NCBI GenBank assembly: GCA_029781045.1
Contig: JAKOXL010000029.1
Location: forward strand, 1-64,000
Reading direction: 5' to 3'
DNA: 64,000 bases
Origin: Bacillota bacterium
Lineage (GTDB): Bacteria; Bacillota; UBA994; UBA5500
Shown: one piece after another, positions 53,529 through 61,952 of the stretch
How positions within the stretch are numbered: position 1 is the first letter of the stretch
Layout of the letters: each line of letters opens with the position of its first letter
The notes under the pieces: model-generated
Databases searched by the model: none
Told to the model about the DNA's origin: nothing
Seen by the model: the letters and a program-made list of their open reading frames with translations, nothing else
Position numbers and translations under genes: made by a program

Positions 53529-54431
53529 ATGGAGCGAGTTGTCAGTGTAGATCTAGGGGCGACAAGCCTTAAGGCGGCCCTCATCGATAGGACGGGAAAC
53601 ATTCTCTGTCGTAAAACCATCGCTACCAGTAAGGCAGGCCGGGCTGCTATTATTGAGCAGATGGTGACCGTGATTCAAGATCTGGCCCGCGGTGAGTCGG
53701 TGAAAGCGGTTGGTATTGGCACGCCAGGCTTTGTTGATAGCAAGATGGGAAGTGTGCTGCTGGCTACAAACATACCTGGTTGGAGTGGTACTCATCTGGC
53801 TCATACCTTACAGGAACACCTGGGTCTTCCCGTTGTAGTAGAAAACGACGCCAATGCGGCGGCGTTAGGAGAAGCCTGGAAGGGCGCGGGGCAGAGCTTG
53901 GAGAGCTTTATTATGATCACGCTGGGTACCGGCGTCGGCGGGGCCCTATATAGTCGCCGTACCGGTCTCTTGAGTGGTAGCGGCTTCCGAGGTGGCGAGA
54001 TAGGCCATGCTATTCTCTATCCGGGTGGTGCAGCCTGCGCCTGTGGACAAAAGGGCTGTGTAGAACAGTACTTATCCGGGCATGTTTTGGAGGCCAACTA
54101 TCTCCGCAGAACCAACAAGCGCCTGAGTAGCGCGGAGGTTCTAGCAGCCGCCGCAAAAGATGATGTGGCTCGTGGAATAGCTGAACGTTTCGCTTTTGAT
54201 TTGGCCGTGCTCATTACAAGTCTACAGAACATCTTTGATCCTGCCGGCTTTGTCATCGGTGGAGGCCTAGTTCACTGGCGGGCCACCTGGTGGTCCTGGC
54301 TGGATCGGAATGTGAGAGAGCAATGCGTACACGGAGGACGGGTCTGTCTTCTGCCAGCTGCCACCGGAAATGATGCGGGTCTCTATGGTGCTGCCTATCT
54401 TGCCTTTAGTAACCTGATGGGAGCTTTATAG
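53529..54431 (+). CDS. ROK family sugar kinase
   Basis: 300 aa, ATG behind AAAGGAG. ROK fold: phosphate-binding DLGATSLKAALID, ENDANAAALGE, TLGTGVGGA, and the zinc motif GEIGHAILYPGGAACACGQ with GCVEQ. Phosphorylates a hexose or amino sugar with ATP. Being 3 bases from nagA, the most likely substrate is N-acetylglucosamine (or glucosamine/ManNAc). First gene of a kinase-nagA-cutC operon. Confidence 0.9.
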   Translation: MERVVSVDLGATSLKAALIDRTGNILCRKTIATSKAGRAAIIEQMVTVIQDLARGESVKAVGIGTPGFVDSKMGSVLLATNIPGWSGTHLAHTLQEHLGLPVVVENDANAAALGEAWKGAGQSLESFIMITLGTGVGGALYSRRTGLLSGSGFRGGEIGHAILYPGGAACACGQKGCVEQYLSGHVLEANYLRRTNKRLSSAEVLAAAAKDDVARGIAERFAFDLAVLITSLQNIFDPAGFVIGGGLVHWRATWWSWLDRNVREQCVHGGRVCLLPAATGNDAGLYGAAYLAFSNLMGAL

Positions 54432-54434
54432 ACT

Positions 54435-55577
54435 ATGAGGGCGATAATCAACGGTACGGTGATCAGCGGAGGAAGGGTTTGGCCCGACTATGGGGTGGTT
54501 TTTGACAGCAAAATCCGCGCCGTGGGTCCTGCCTGCGGGGTAGAGGCTTGGCCCATCAAGGAACGAATTGATGCTAAAGGGCTGATTGTGGCTCCTGGAC
54601 TGATTGATCTCCATATCCATGGCTGTGGAGGTCGTGATATGATGGATGCTACGCCGGAGGCTTTGGATACTATGGCAACCTGCTTAGCCCAGCATGGAGT
54701 CACGTCCTTTTTGCCGACTACCATGACCAGCAAGTGGGGAGAAGTGCAAAGGGCTTTGACTAACGTTCGGCAACTGGCGAATGATGATAATTGGACAAAG
54801 CAGGTGCGGGCACGCATACTAGGAGCGCACTTGGAAGGTCCCTTCTTGAACCCCAGTTATAAGGGGGCCCATGCTGCGGAGCACCTGTCTCTACCCAACT
54901 TCGAGCTTATTGCTGAATACTTAGATGTTATCCGCATAATCACGTTGGCCCCGGAGCTGGCGGGGGCGAGAACCTTGTTGGCGCAGCTGACGGCTTTTCC
55001 ACAGCTCGTGCTAGCTATGGGACATACAGGCGCCAGCTATGAAGAGGCCAAGGTTGCTATGGACTTAGGAGTGCGTCACGCCACCCATCTGTTCAATGCT
55101 ATGGCTCCTCTGCATCATCGGCAGCCAGGCGTAATCGGTGCAGTGCTGGCCAGTGGGCTCAGCGTTGAGCTCATCGCCGACGATTTGCATGTGCACCCCG
55201 GCCTATATTCACTTCTGTATAAGACTCTGGGCCGAGAAGGTTTGATTCTGGTTAGCGATTCCATGCGGGCTGCCGGCTTAGGTGATGGCTTATACGAACT
55301 TGGCGGTCAAAAGGTGTGGGTGGAAGGCGGCGCTGCCCGTCTGGCTGATGGAACGTTGGCAGGAAGTGTGGTTACCCTCAATCAGGCGGTAATCAACTTC
55401 CAGCGGGCCACCGGTTGTTCATTAGCTGAGGCGATTGGGCTGGCTACCCGCAATCCGGCGCGTCTGCTGGGTCTTGAGCAGAAAATCGGGGACCTGGCAG
55501 TGGGTATGGACGCAGACATAGTGATAATGGACAGGGATGGGCAGGTTCGACGCACCATTGTTGGCGGTAGGGGTTAA
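54435..55577 (+). CDS. nagA: N-acetylglucosamine-6-phosphate deacetylase
   Basis: 380 aa amidohydrolase. Metal-binding DLHIHGCGGRDMMDA near residue 58, LGAHLEGPFLNP, then AMGHTGASYEEA, HATHLFNAMAPLHHR and the catalytic Asp in LVSDSMRAAG. Hydrolyses GlcNAc-6-P to GlcN-6-P and acetate. Directly after the ROK kinase: together they process GlcNAc released from the cell wall. Confidence 0.95.
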   Translation: MRAIINGTVISGGRVWPDYGVVFDSKIRAVGPACGVEAWPIKERIDAKGLIVAPGLIDLHIHGCGGRDMMDATPEALDTMATCLAQHGVTSFLPTTMTSKWGEVQRALTNVRQLANDDNWTKQVRARILGAHLEGPFLNPSYKGAHAAEHLSLPNFELIAEYLDVIRIITLAPELAGARTLLAQLTAFPQLVLAMGHTGASYEEAKVAMDLGVRHATHLFNAMAPLHHRQPGVIGAVLASGLSVELIADDLHVHPGLYSLLYKTLGREGLILVSDSMRAAGLGDGLYELGGQKVWVEGGAARLADGTLAGSVVTLNQAVINFQRATGCSLAEAIGLATRNPARLLGLEQKIGDLAVGMDADIVIMDRDGQVRRTIVGGRG

Positions 55578-55611
55578 GTTAAGCAGCAATACTGGGAAGA
55601 AGGTGATGGTT

Positions 55612-56373
55612 ATGCTAGACGACATTCGGCTAGAGATTTGTATAGATTCACTATCCTCGGCCCTGGCAGCTCAAGATGGTGGTGCCTGTCGGGTTGAACT
55701 ATGCGACAATTTGCTGGTAGGGGGGACTACTCCCAGTTACGGCATGATCAAGCAGGTGCGGCAGGTATTGACTATTGGGCTACACGTGCTGATTCGCCCC
55801 CGGCGGGGCGATTTCTATTACACCACCGACGAGTTAGCCATTATGCGGGAAGACATTCGGATAGCTAAGGGGCTGGGGGCTGACGGCGTCGTGTTAGGCG
55901 TGTTGCAGCCCGATGGCAATGTAGACATGCGGATAGCAGAGCAGTTGATTGGATTAGCGCGACCTATGAGCGTTACATGGCACCGGGCCTTTGACTTAAC
56001 ACGGGATCCGGTTCGCGCCTTGGAGGATATAATTGCCTTGGGCTGCGATTATCTACTGACATCAGGGCAACAGCCCACAGCTTGGGAAGGCAGAGAGTTG
56101 CTGGCGCGTTTGGTGGAGCAAGCTGCGGGTCGTATCGTTATTATGCCCGGGGGTGGGGTGCACGAGGAAAACATAGGGCGATTGCGACGGATAACTGGTG
56201 CCAGAGAGTTTCATTCCTCGGGGCGGCATACCATTCCTAGTGGTATGGAGTGGCAACGTCCCAACTTATATATGGGTGCATGGCAACAATCGGAGTACGA
56301 GCTGGTAGTCGTCGATAGAAGGCGGGTGGCGGCCATGCTGCGGGCAGCCTCGTTTTTGGAAAGAAATAACTAG
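55612..56373 (+). CDS. cutC: CutC family protein
   Basis: 253 aa from ATG 55612, about 8 bases after GGGAAGAAGG (in-frame 55606 is possible). TIM-barrel CutC family: LEICIDSLSSALAAQDGGA, RVELCDNLLVGGTTPSYGMI, VLIRPRRGDFYY, VTWHRAFDL, REFHSSGR. Historically called copper homeostasis protein, but the role is not well established; its place behind nagA suggests an amino-sugar or related task (inference). Confidence 0.9.
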   Translation: MLDDIRLEICIDSLSSALAAQDGGACRVELCDNLLVGGTTPSYGMIKQVRQVLTIGLHVLIRPRRGDFYYTTDELAIMREDIRIAKGLGADGVVLGVLQPDGNVDMRIAEQLIGLARPMSVTWHRAFDLTRDPVRALEDIIALGCDYLLTSGQQPTAWEGRELLARLVEQAAGRIVIMPGGGVHEENIGRLRRITGAREFHSSGRHTIPSGMEWQRPNLYMGAWQQSEYELVVVDRRRVAAMLRAASFLERNN

Positions 56374-56386
56374 ACGCAAGAATGTT

Positions 56387-56412
56387 AAGTTATCTTAATA
56401 ACTTTATTTTTG
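56387..56412 (+). terminator. AT-rich terminator after cutC
   Basis: AAGTTAT-CTTA-ATAACTT then TATTTTTG. Confidence 0.6.
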
Positions 56413-56443
56413 TGCGGCATAACGTGAATTAGTATGCTATGAT
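56410..56443 (+). promoter_or_regulatory. Promoter for the coiled-coil gene
   Basis: TTGTGC (56410-56415), 17-base spacer, TATGCT (56433-56438). The -10 region TATGCTATGAT is repeated at 56467-56477, and GATTTT-CGC-AAAATC follows at 56475-56489; these could be regulator sites. Confidence 0.5.
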
Positions 56444-56572
56444 AGAGATGGAATAAATAGTAGCGATATGCTATGATTTTCGCAAAATCGCTCTTTACTC
56501 AGGTTTAGCTTTGCTGAATAACTATGCAACATAGTCCCGTTTCGAAGTCTAAGGAGGGAAGGAGGTAGAAAA

Positions 56573-56878
56573 ATGGCCAAGAGCCGACAAGAGCTGGAGT
56601 TGATGGTTGAAGAATTGAGCCGCTCCGTGGCAAGTCTCATGGAGGAGATCATCAACACCGGCGACATGCTAGCTGATGATCAGATGAAGCTGGCACTGCT
56701 TGAAGACAGCAATAGGCCGGACTATCAGGACTTGCGTGTCTATTACGTTCGCCGCCTAGTTCGCAACCGTCGCAAGCTAGAAGATCTCCGGAGCGCCTTA
56801 GATCGTCAGCAAGAGCAACTTGAGAGTGCAAAAGAGAAACTACGTAATGCTCCAGCGGAGGCACTAGTAGCGCAATAA
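56573..56878 (+). CDS. Small coiled-coil protein of unknown function
   Basis: 101 aa, ATG behind AGGAGGGAAGGAGG, a very strong site. Almost wholly helical with heptad-like charged/leucine spacing (LELMVEELSRSVASLMEEI and LEDLRSALDRQQEQLESAKE). No signal peptide or known motif. Own promoter and terminator. I do not recognise the family. Confidence 0.75.
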   Translation: MAKSRQELELMVEELSRSVASLMEEIINTGDMLADDQMKLALLEDSNRPDYQDLRVYYVRRLVRNRRKLEDLRSALDRQQEQLESAKEKLRNAPAEALVAQ

Positions 56879-56904
56879 TCAGCTAAAGTAATAAGCTTTT
56901 TCAT

Positions 56905-56940
56905 AAAAAGACAGGCCTGTCGCTTGTCTTTTTTCTTTTA
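56905..56940 (+). terminator. Terminator after the coiled-coil gene
   Basis: AAAAAGACA ... TGTCTTTTT with an 11-base loop, then TTCTTTT. Confidence 0.8.
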
Positions 56941-57101
56941 GCAAGAAGGTTCCATAATATGGCTAGCAAGTAAATTGCAGGACTCCAGCTGTAAGGCTCG
57001 AATATAGTCCTCCAAGACCCAAGGGAGGAGTGGATGTTCTGCAACAAAAGGTTGCACCCGAGCGTCTCAGAGATAGCTAGATAGCAAAGGAGAGAGAGGC
57101 A

Positions 57102-58670
57102 ATGCGTAGAATAATCATTCCCCTTCTGGTAGTCGCCTTGCTACTACCAGCGACTGCTCCTGTTTCTGTAGCAGCCCTGGAGAAACCGGCTTTTAAACTA
57201 GGTAATGAGGTGCTGTTTGAGCGTTATCTACACCTAATTGCAGGAAAGCGGGTAGGGTTAGTTACCAACCAGACGGGCGTTAATAGTAAGGGCGAGTCCA
57301 CCATAGACCGGCTAGCTCAGAATCCAGACGTGGATCTAGTGGCCCTATTTGGACCTGAACACGGTATTGATGGTAAGGCCAAGGCTGGAGTCTATGTGGA
57401 ATCCTATATCCACCCAGAGCTCAGTATACCCGTATATAGTCTATATGGTGCTACCCGTCGCCCCACAGCGGCGATGCTGCGGGATATCGATGTCATCTTG
57501 TATGATATTCAGGATATTGGAGCCCGTTCATACACCTATATTTCCACCATGTACTATGTGATGGAAGAGGCCAAGAAATATAACATTCCTGTTGTTATTT
57601 TGGATCGGCCCAATCCGGTGGGCGGAGAGATATGTGAGGGGCCTGTACTAGAGGATTTTACCATTGGCTTCATCGGTATTGATAATCTACCCATAGCACA
57701 TGGTATGACAGTTGGCGAGTTGGCCCGCTTCTTCAACCGCAAGATAGCCCACCCGTCATTGCATGTGGTACCCATGGAGGGATACACCCGCGACATGATC
57801 TGGTTTGACACCGGGCTGCCCTGGATCCCAACCTCACCCATGATACCTTACGTAGAGTCGGCATTCGGCTATAATGCCACTGGCTTAGGTGACGGGACGG
57901 GCATCCACCAAGACGACTACTTCCGCTGGATTGGTGGCGCGGGTATTGATAGTCAGAAGTTTGCCGACCTGATGAACAGTAGCAAACTGCCGGGTGTCGT
58001 GTTTATCCCTGAGACCCGAGGCGGCCATGGTGGTGTGCGCCTTCAGATTACCGATTTCCGCACATTCAACCCGGTACGGGTTAACATCCACGCTCTTGCT
58101 TATGGAAAGCGCCTAATCAACTTCACCGTTCCGAAGAGTGGCAACACCTATAACTCTCTTAGCATGTTCGCCAAGATAATGGGTGGCAACCGTATGGGAG
58201 AGTGGTTGGAACAGAAGCTGTCGCCGCAGCAGATAGAAGCGCGTTATGCAGCGGAACTTTCCCAGTTCAAGCGGGACCGTCAGCCCCATCTAATCTACGG
58301 CTACCACGGCGGGGCTGGTCCTAACCTACAGGTGGACAATATACCTTTGTTCAGTGATGTGAAACCCTATATCGATAGCAGTGATCGGGTGATGGTTCCC
58401 TACAGAGTGATAGGACAAGCGTTGGGAGCGAAAGTGCATTGGAATGCGGAAGAGAGGAGTGTTACCCTGCAAAAGGGTGAGAACACGGTGGTCTTTAAGA
58501 TAGGTGAGAAGACTGTATACCTAAATGGTCAGCCGAGAGTTATGGATACGGTGGCCGTGATCAAAGACAATCGCACGCTGGTACCTGTGCGTTATGTAAG
58601 CGAACTTCTTGGTGCCTTTGTGCATTGGGACCAACCTTCGAGAACCGTGATCGTACGAACCCAGCCATAG
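57102..58670 (+). CDS. Secreted NamZ-type (DUF1343) muramidase with copper-amine-oxidase-like tail
   Basis: 522 aa, ATG behind AAAGGAGAGAG. Signal peptide (IIIPLLVVALLLPATAPVSVA). Residues about 35-395 are DUF1343: GLVTNQTGVNSKGESTIDRL, LFGPEHGIDGKAKAG, DIQDIGARSYTYISTM, VILDRPNPVGG. NamZ, the studied member, is an exo-beta-N-acetylmuramidase releasing MurNAc from muropeptide ends. Residues about 410-520 form a copper amine oxidase N-terminal-like domain (MVPYRVIGQALGAKVHWN), common as a wall-associated module in Bacillota. Fits the nearby amino-sugar operon. Confidence 0.9.
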   Translation: MRRIIIPLLVVALLLPATAPVSVAALEKPAFKLGNEVLFERYLHLIAGKRVGLVTNQTGVNSKGESTIDRLAQNPDVDLVALFGPEHGIDGKAKAGVYVESYIHPELSIPVYSLYGATRRPTAAMLRDIDVILYDIQDIGARSYTYISTMYYVMEEAKKYNIPVVILDRPNPVGGEICEGPVLEDFTIGFIGIDNLPIAHGMTVGELARFFNRKIAHPSLHVVPMEGYTRDMIWFDTGLPWIPTSPMIPYVESAFGYNATGLGDGTGIHQDDYFRWIGGAGIDSQKFADLMNSSKLPGVVFIPETRGGHGGVRLQITDFRTFNPVRVNIHALAYGKRLINFTVPKSGNTYNSLSMFAKIMGGNRMGEWLEQKLSPQQIEARYAAELSQFKRDRQPHLIYGYHGGAGPNLQVDNIPLFSDVKPYIDSSDRVMVPYRVIGQALGAKVHWNAEERSVTLQKGENTVVFKIGEKTVYLNGQPRVMDTVAVIKDNRTLVPVRYVSELLGAFVHWDQPSRTVIVRTQP

Positions 58671-58678
58671 AGTTTACT

Positions 58679-58708
58679 GGGGCTGTCGCAAGGCAGCCCC
58701 TTTTTCTC
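58679..58708 (+). terminator. Terminator after the muramidase gene
   Basis: GGGGCTG / CAGCCCC with an 8-base loop, then TTTTTCTC. Confidence 0.88.
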
Positions 58709-58864
58709 TATGGTGCGGACCGTGCTCCTGCTCGCGGGTCCAGTCAAGAGAGACGAGGCTGTTCTTGACTGGATGCCACGCTACTTTGGCCGATGGGCCC
58801 AACTGCTAATATAAGCAATAGCCCTATTACTAGGTCGCTTGGGAGACTGACTCTCTTGGCAGAC

Positions 58865-60280
58865 CTATAGTTCCAGCAGTTTGTTAAGCAGAGGTGTAAA
58901 GGCGCCGATGAGAGCCCCCAACAGGAAACCCAGATTGGTGATGGCCGTTAGCTGATCACGCATGACTTTCAGCAGGATTTCCTCCACCTGAACGATATCC
59001 AGATCATTCACTTGCGCTTCCACCACCTCTGTGAGACGTAGGAGCTTGAGGAGTTCCGAACCATTGGCCGCCACTGTCTGCCGCAGCTTCTCCTGGATGC
59101 GCGGAGCTAGGACAGAAGGTTCGGGAAACTCTAGGGTCGCTAATAATTGAGCCGGTGTCATCTGTAATAAGGAGCGGAGGGCAGAGGCTAGAGCCTGCTT
59201 GCTCGTTGGTGAGGTGAGGAATAGGATAAGAATCTCCTGTGTCAGTTGCTCTAGCTTGCCTGCCAGCAGCTGGTCAGCCTCGATTGCATTAGCACTAGTG
59301 TTGAGAATTAATGCCAGCTTGTCCTGTAGAGCTGCTTGAAACTGGGGAGACTCGTAAATTCCTGCAAACGACAGACTTCTGATCTTAACTCTTGCCGCCA
59401 ACGGTGCTAAGGGCTGGTCAAGTAGTCGCTGCCAAAGAACTAGCAAGTGGGTGACAATCTGAGTGCGCACTTCTGCCTTTCTTAGAGAGCCGACAAGGGA
59501 GTCAGCCAGTTTGCCTGCATCAGCGAAAGCCGATAATAGGCGTAGCATAGTACTGCCAGAAAGCACTTGCTGAATAAGACTCTCGATGAAATGCTTGCTA
59601 GCCGGTTGCTGCAGTTGTTCATAAAGCCAATCTAGCCACTGAGGAGAATCGGTAAGTATACAATTATGTATCGCCTCCTGTAATCGTAAGGGCAGGACGT
59701 CTGCTAGTCGGCGATCTTCGTCGCTCTGTATGCGGTTTAGCATATCCTCCAACTGCTCCAAAAGCTGCTGTCGCATGGGGTTGCTGCTGAAAAGAGCTGA
59801 GAAAAAGGAAGTTAGTGAAGGGGCCAGGGCTTCCCAAGGAAGATCCCGCCCCGCATTATGCAGCAGGTCTGTGGCCCGCTGAGCAGCTAGCTGCAGTACC
59901 TGCCCTGCTAGCTGCTCAGTCCAGTCTTCCAAATACTGTCTTAGATCTGTTCCCTCCAATAACTCTGCCAAAGGGCGCTTTTCTGTCCGCAGTTTTGCAA
60001 ACGTATCAGTCAGAAATGACTCCAGGCGTTGTGTCACTTGCGGATGAGAGAAAGCTGTTGTCAGCGTCCCAGGTGTTACCAGATACTGGGCGACCGTATG
60101 CCCCAAACTTCTGGCTAGCTCGGCGCGTCTCTTCGGTATTAGCCCGGGTGTAAACGGGATACGCAAGGGGCCGATGTACTTTTCTCTTAGAGGGCGAAAC
60201 AGCATTTTGATAGCTAACCAATTGGTACTGTAGCCAATGATGCCACCTACAAGTGCACTTATGAGAATAGGCAGAAGCAT
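58865..60280 (-). CDS. DUF445 membrane protein (YheB-like)
   Basis: 471 aa from ATG 60280 behind AAGGAG; the ORF-track start 60373 is upstream of this. N-terminal transmembrane helix plus the conserved block GGIIGYSTNWLAIKMLFRPL and IPFTPGLIPKRRAELARSLG, a long helical middle, and a C-terminal helix (LGFLLGALIGAFTPLLNKLL). Typical of the DUF445 family; function unsettled, with a sporulation link in Bacillus relatives by context only. Confidence 0.9.
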   Translation of the reverse strand: MLLPILISALVGGIIGYSTNWLAIKMLFRPLREKYIGPLRIPFTPGLIPKRRAELARSLGHTVAQYLVTPGTLTTAFSHPQVTQRLESFLTDTFAKLRTEKRPLAELLEGTDLRQYLEDWTEQLAGQVLQLAAQRATDLLHNAGRDLPWEALAPSLTSFFSALFSSNPMRQQLLEQLEDMLNRIQSDEDRRLADVLPLRLQEAIHNCILTDSPQWLDWLYEQLQQPASKHFIESLIQQVLSGSTMLRLLSAFADAGKLADSLVGSLRKAEVRTQIVTHLLVLWQRLLDQPLAPLAARVKIRSLSFAGIYESPQFQAALQDKLALILNTSANAIEADQLLAGKLEQLTQEILILFLTSPTSKQALASALRSLLQMTPAQLLATLEFPEPSVLAPRIQEKLRQTVAANGSELLKLLRLTEVVEAQVNDLDIVQVEEILLKVMRDQLTAITNLGFLLGALIGAFTPLLNKLLEL

Positions 60281-60337
60281 GCCAATCCACTCCTTAGGTA
60301 TACGCTTATCCCTTATTATATGCCAAATGGCGCCAGT

Positions 60338-60380
60338 GGCAAAAAGAATGAGGTGTTTGCTCAACTTGGGCAAACACCTC
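60338..60380 (-). terminator. Terminator of the polysaccharide deacetylase gene
   Basis: On the minus strand GAGGTGTTTGC-ccaagttga-GCAAACACCTC then ATTCTTTTTGCC. Confidence 0.88.
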
Positions 60381-60393
60381 GATGATTTTGTCT

Positions 60394-61242
60394 TTATGGT
60401 AACCGAAAATGGACCGGTGGAGTGTCGCGTTTTAGCACTTCAAAAGTATAGCCCTGGGCTAGCAGACCCTCTATGATCGCAGGTAATGCTTCTACCGTAG
60501 TCCTTTTGGCGGGGGCATCGTGGAGCAGAACAATGGCCTGATTTCTGCCCTGGGCTCCCCGCAACGTGGCCTCAACAATAACATTGGTTTCTACCACGGG
60601 TTTGGTGGCATCGAGAGAACTCACATTCCAATCAAAGTATTGCATGCCCTCCCTATGAATACGGGCAACCAGGCTAGCCGCCAAGTCGGGCCCACCATAG
60701 TGCTTTGCGTAGCTGGTGTTTGATCCGCCAGGGAAGCGGAGAATATCGGGCCTTACTCCGGTGGTCTCTTCAATCAGCTCTCTAAGCTTATACATGCTAT
60801 CCATAAATGCTTCTTCCGATTTATAGATGTCCGCATATACATGGTTGTAGCTATGCAACCCGATTGCGTGACCTTCCTCCACAATACGGCGATACAGATG
60901 CTTGCCGTACTCGGTTTCAGAACCGATAACGAAGAAGGTCGCCTTTACACCATACTCCTGCAAAATGTTTAGAATTTGCTCGGTGTTGGCGCTAGGGCCA
61001 TCGTCGAAAGTCAAGTAGGCAAACTTCGGTTGCATGGGCTTCGTTGGGGTTTGACCGCCCAATTGAGCTTCTTGCCTTGCCAGCTCCAGGTCGATGGTCA
61101 GAGCTGAATTCTCGTTTTGCAACTGTTCATTCTGCTCCATAAGAGCCTTTACTGTAGCTTGCAGTTTAGAAATATGGGTGATTAAGCCGATGAAAATACT
61201 AACCACCAAGACTGCTGCAATAATCTTTAGGTACTTGCCCAT
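60394..61242 (-). CDS. Polysaccharide deacetylase (NodB family)
   Basis: 282 aa, ATG behind AAAGAGGGTGAG. One N-terminal membrane anchor (LKIIAAVLVVSIFIGLITHI), a coiled coil (about 25-58), then a NodB domain with all five motifs: TFDDGPS (metal Asp), HSYNH (metal His pair), RFPGGS, YFDWNVSS, and ILLHD. Removes acetyl groups from GlcNAc or MurNAc in the wall, as PdaA/PgdA types do. Anchored outside the membrane. Confidence 0.94.
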   Translation of the reverse strand: MGKYLKIIAAVLVVSIFIGLITHISKLQATVKALMEQNEQLQNENSALTIDLELARQEAQLGGQTPTKPMQPKFAYLTFDDGPSANTEQILNILQEYGVKATFFVIGSETEYGKHLYRRIVEEGHAIGLHSYNHVYADIYKSEEAFMDSMYKLRELIEETTGVRPDILRFPGGSNTSYAKHYGGPDLAASLVARIHREGMQYFDWNVSSLDATKPVVETNVIVEATLRGAQGRNQAIVLLHDAPAKRTTVEALPAIIEGLLAQGYTFEVLKRDTPPVHFRLP

Positions 61243-61389
61243 TTAACTCACCCTCTTTCCGTATCTATGATACCACCGTTCGACAACAATGTGGATAGAT
61301 GTAAGAAAATACATGTCGAAAAACGTAGTTTTGGCAACAACTGAAAGTAGGGTTGATTCCTTGCATATACATTACCGGGGAGGGATTGT

Positions 61390-61845
61390 ATGTGGAGGGA
61401 TTTTATCAAAGATGCCGAACGGGCCTGGCTGCGAGTCTTTGACTCAGGCCGCAGAACGTCGTTTCTAAGTCCCGACGGTGCACCCCTTATGCGTTTACCC
61501 ATGCGCTGGCAAAGTCGGCGCAACATCTACAATTACTTCCGTCGTTGGTGGGGACCTCGTCTGGCTAACAACATGTTGCAAAACTTGCCAATCTATGAAC
61601 GGGGGGGCACCCTTTATGTGGCAGCCTACGACGTGCCTCCCATCTCACTCAACGTTAGTAGGGTGGAGGTGCTGAGGGAGAAGGACGACACTGCCTGGCT
61701 GAGAGCTACTTTGACTGGAGGCTTCGATGAACCTCTCATCATAAGATACGTGATCAAAAAGGACCCTTTGACAAAACACCATATGATTGTAAGTCGCAGC
61801 GATCCGCAAGATTTTCGTTACTGTGATAGGAAAATAGAGGAGTGA
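61390..61845 (+). CDS. Hypothetical protein, 151 aa
   Basis: ATG behind GGGGAGGG. Basic and Trp/Arg-rich N-terminus (RRNIYNYFRRWWGPRLANNM) and a beta-rich C-terminal half (YVAAYDVPPISLNVSRVEVL, LTGGFDEPLIIRYVIKK). No signal peptide, membrane segment or known catalytic motif. I do not recognise the family. Separate unit with its own terminator. Confidence 0.7.
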   Translation: MWRDFIKDAERAWLRVFDSGRRTSFLSPDGAPLMRLPMRWQSRRNIYNYFRRWWGPRLANNMLQNLPIYERGGTLYVAAYDVPPISLNVSRVEVLREKDDTAWLRATLTGGFDEPLIIRYVIKKDPLTKHHMIVSRSDPQDFRYCDRKIEE

Positions 61846-61859
61846 AGCTAGCCGTGGCG

Positions 61860-61897
61860 GGAGTCCGGAGCGTGGGACCGGACTCCAATTCTTTTTG
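61860..61897 (+). terminator. Terminator before the MFS gene
   Basis: GGAGTCCGG-agcgtggga-CCGGACTCC then AATTCTTTTT. Confidence 0.88.
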
Positions 61898-61920
61898 GGC
61901 TACTTAGAGGTTATATATAG

Positions 61921-61926
61921 TATAAT
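61921..61926 (+). promoter_or_regulatory. -10 box of the MFS gene
   Basis: TATAAT, 27 bases before the start codon; no convincing -35 at the right spacing. Confidence 0.4.
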
Positions 61927-61952
61927 TGGCATGGTTAGACTGGAGGGAGAGT

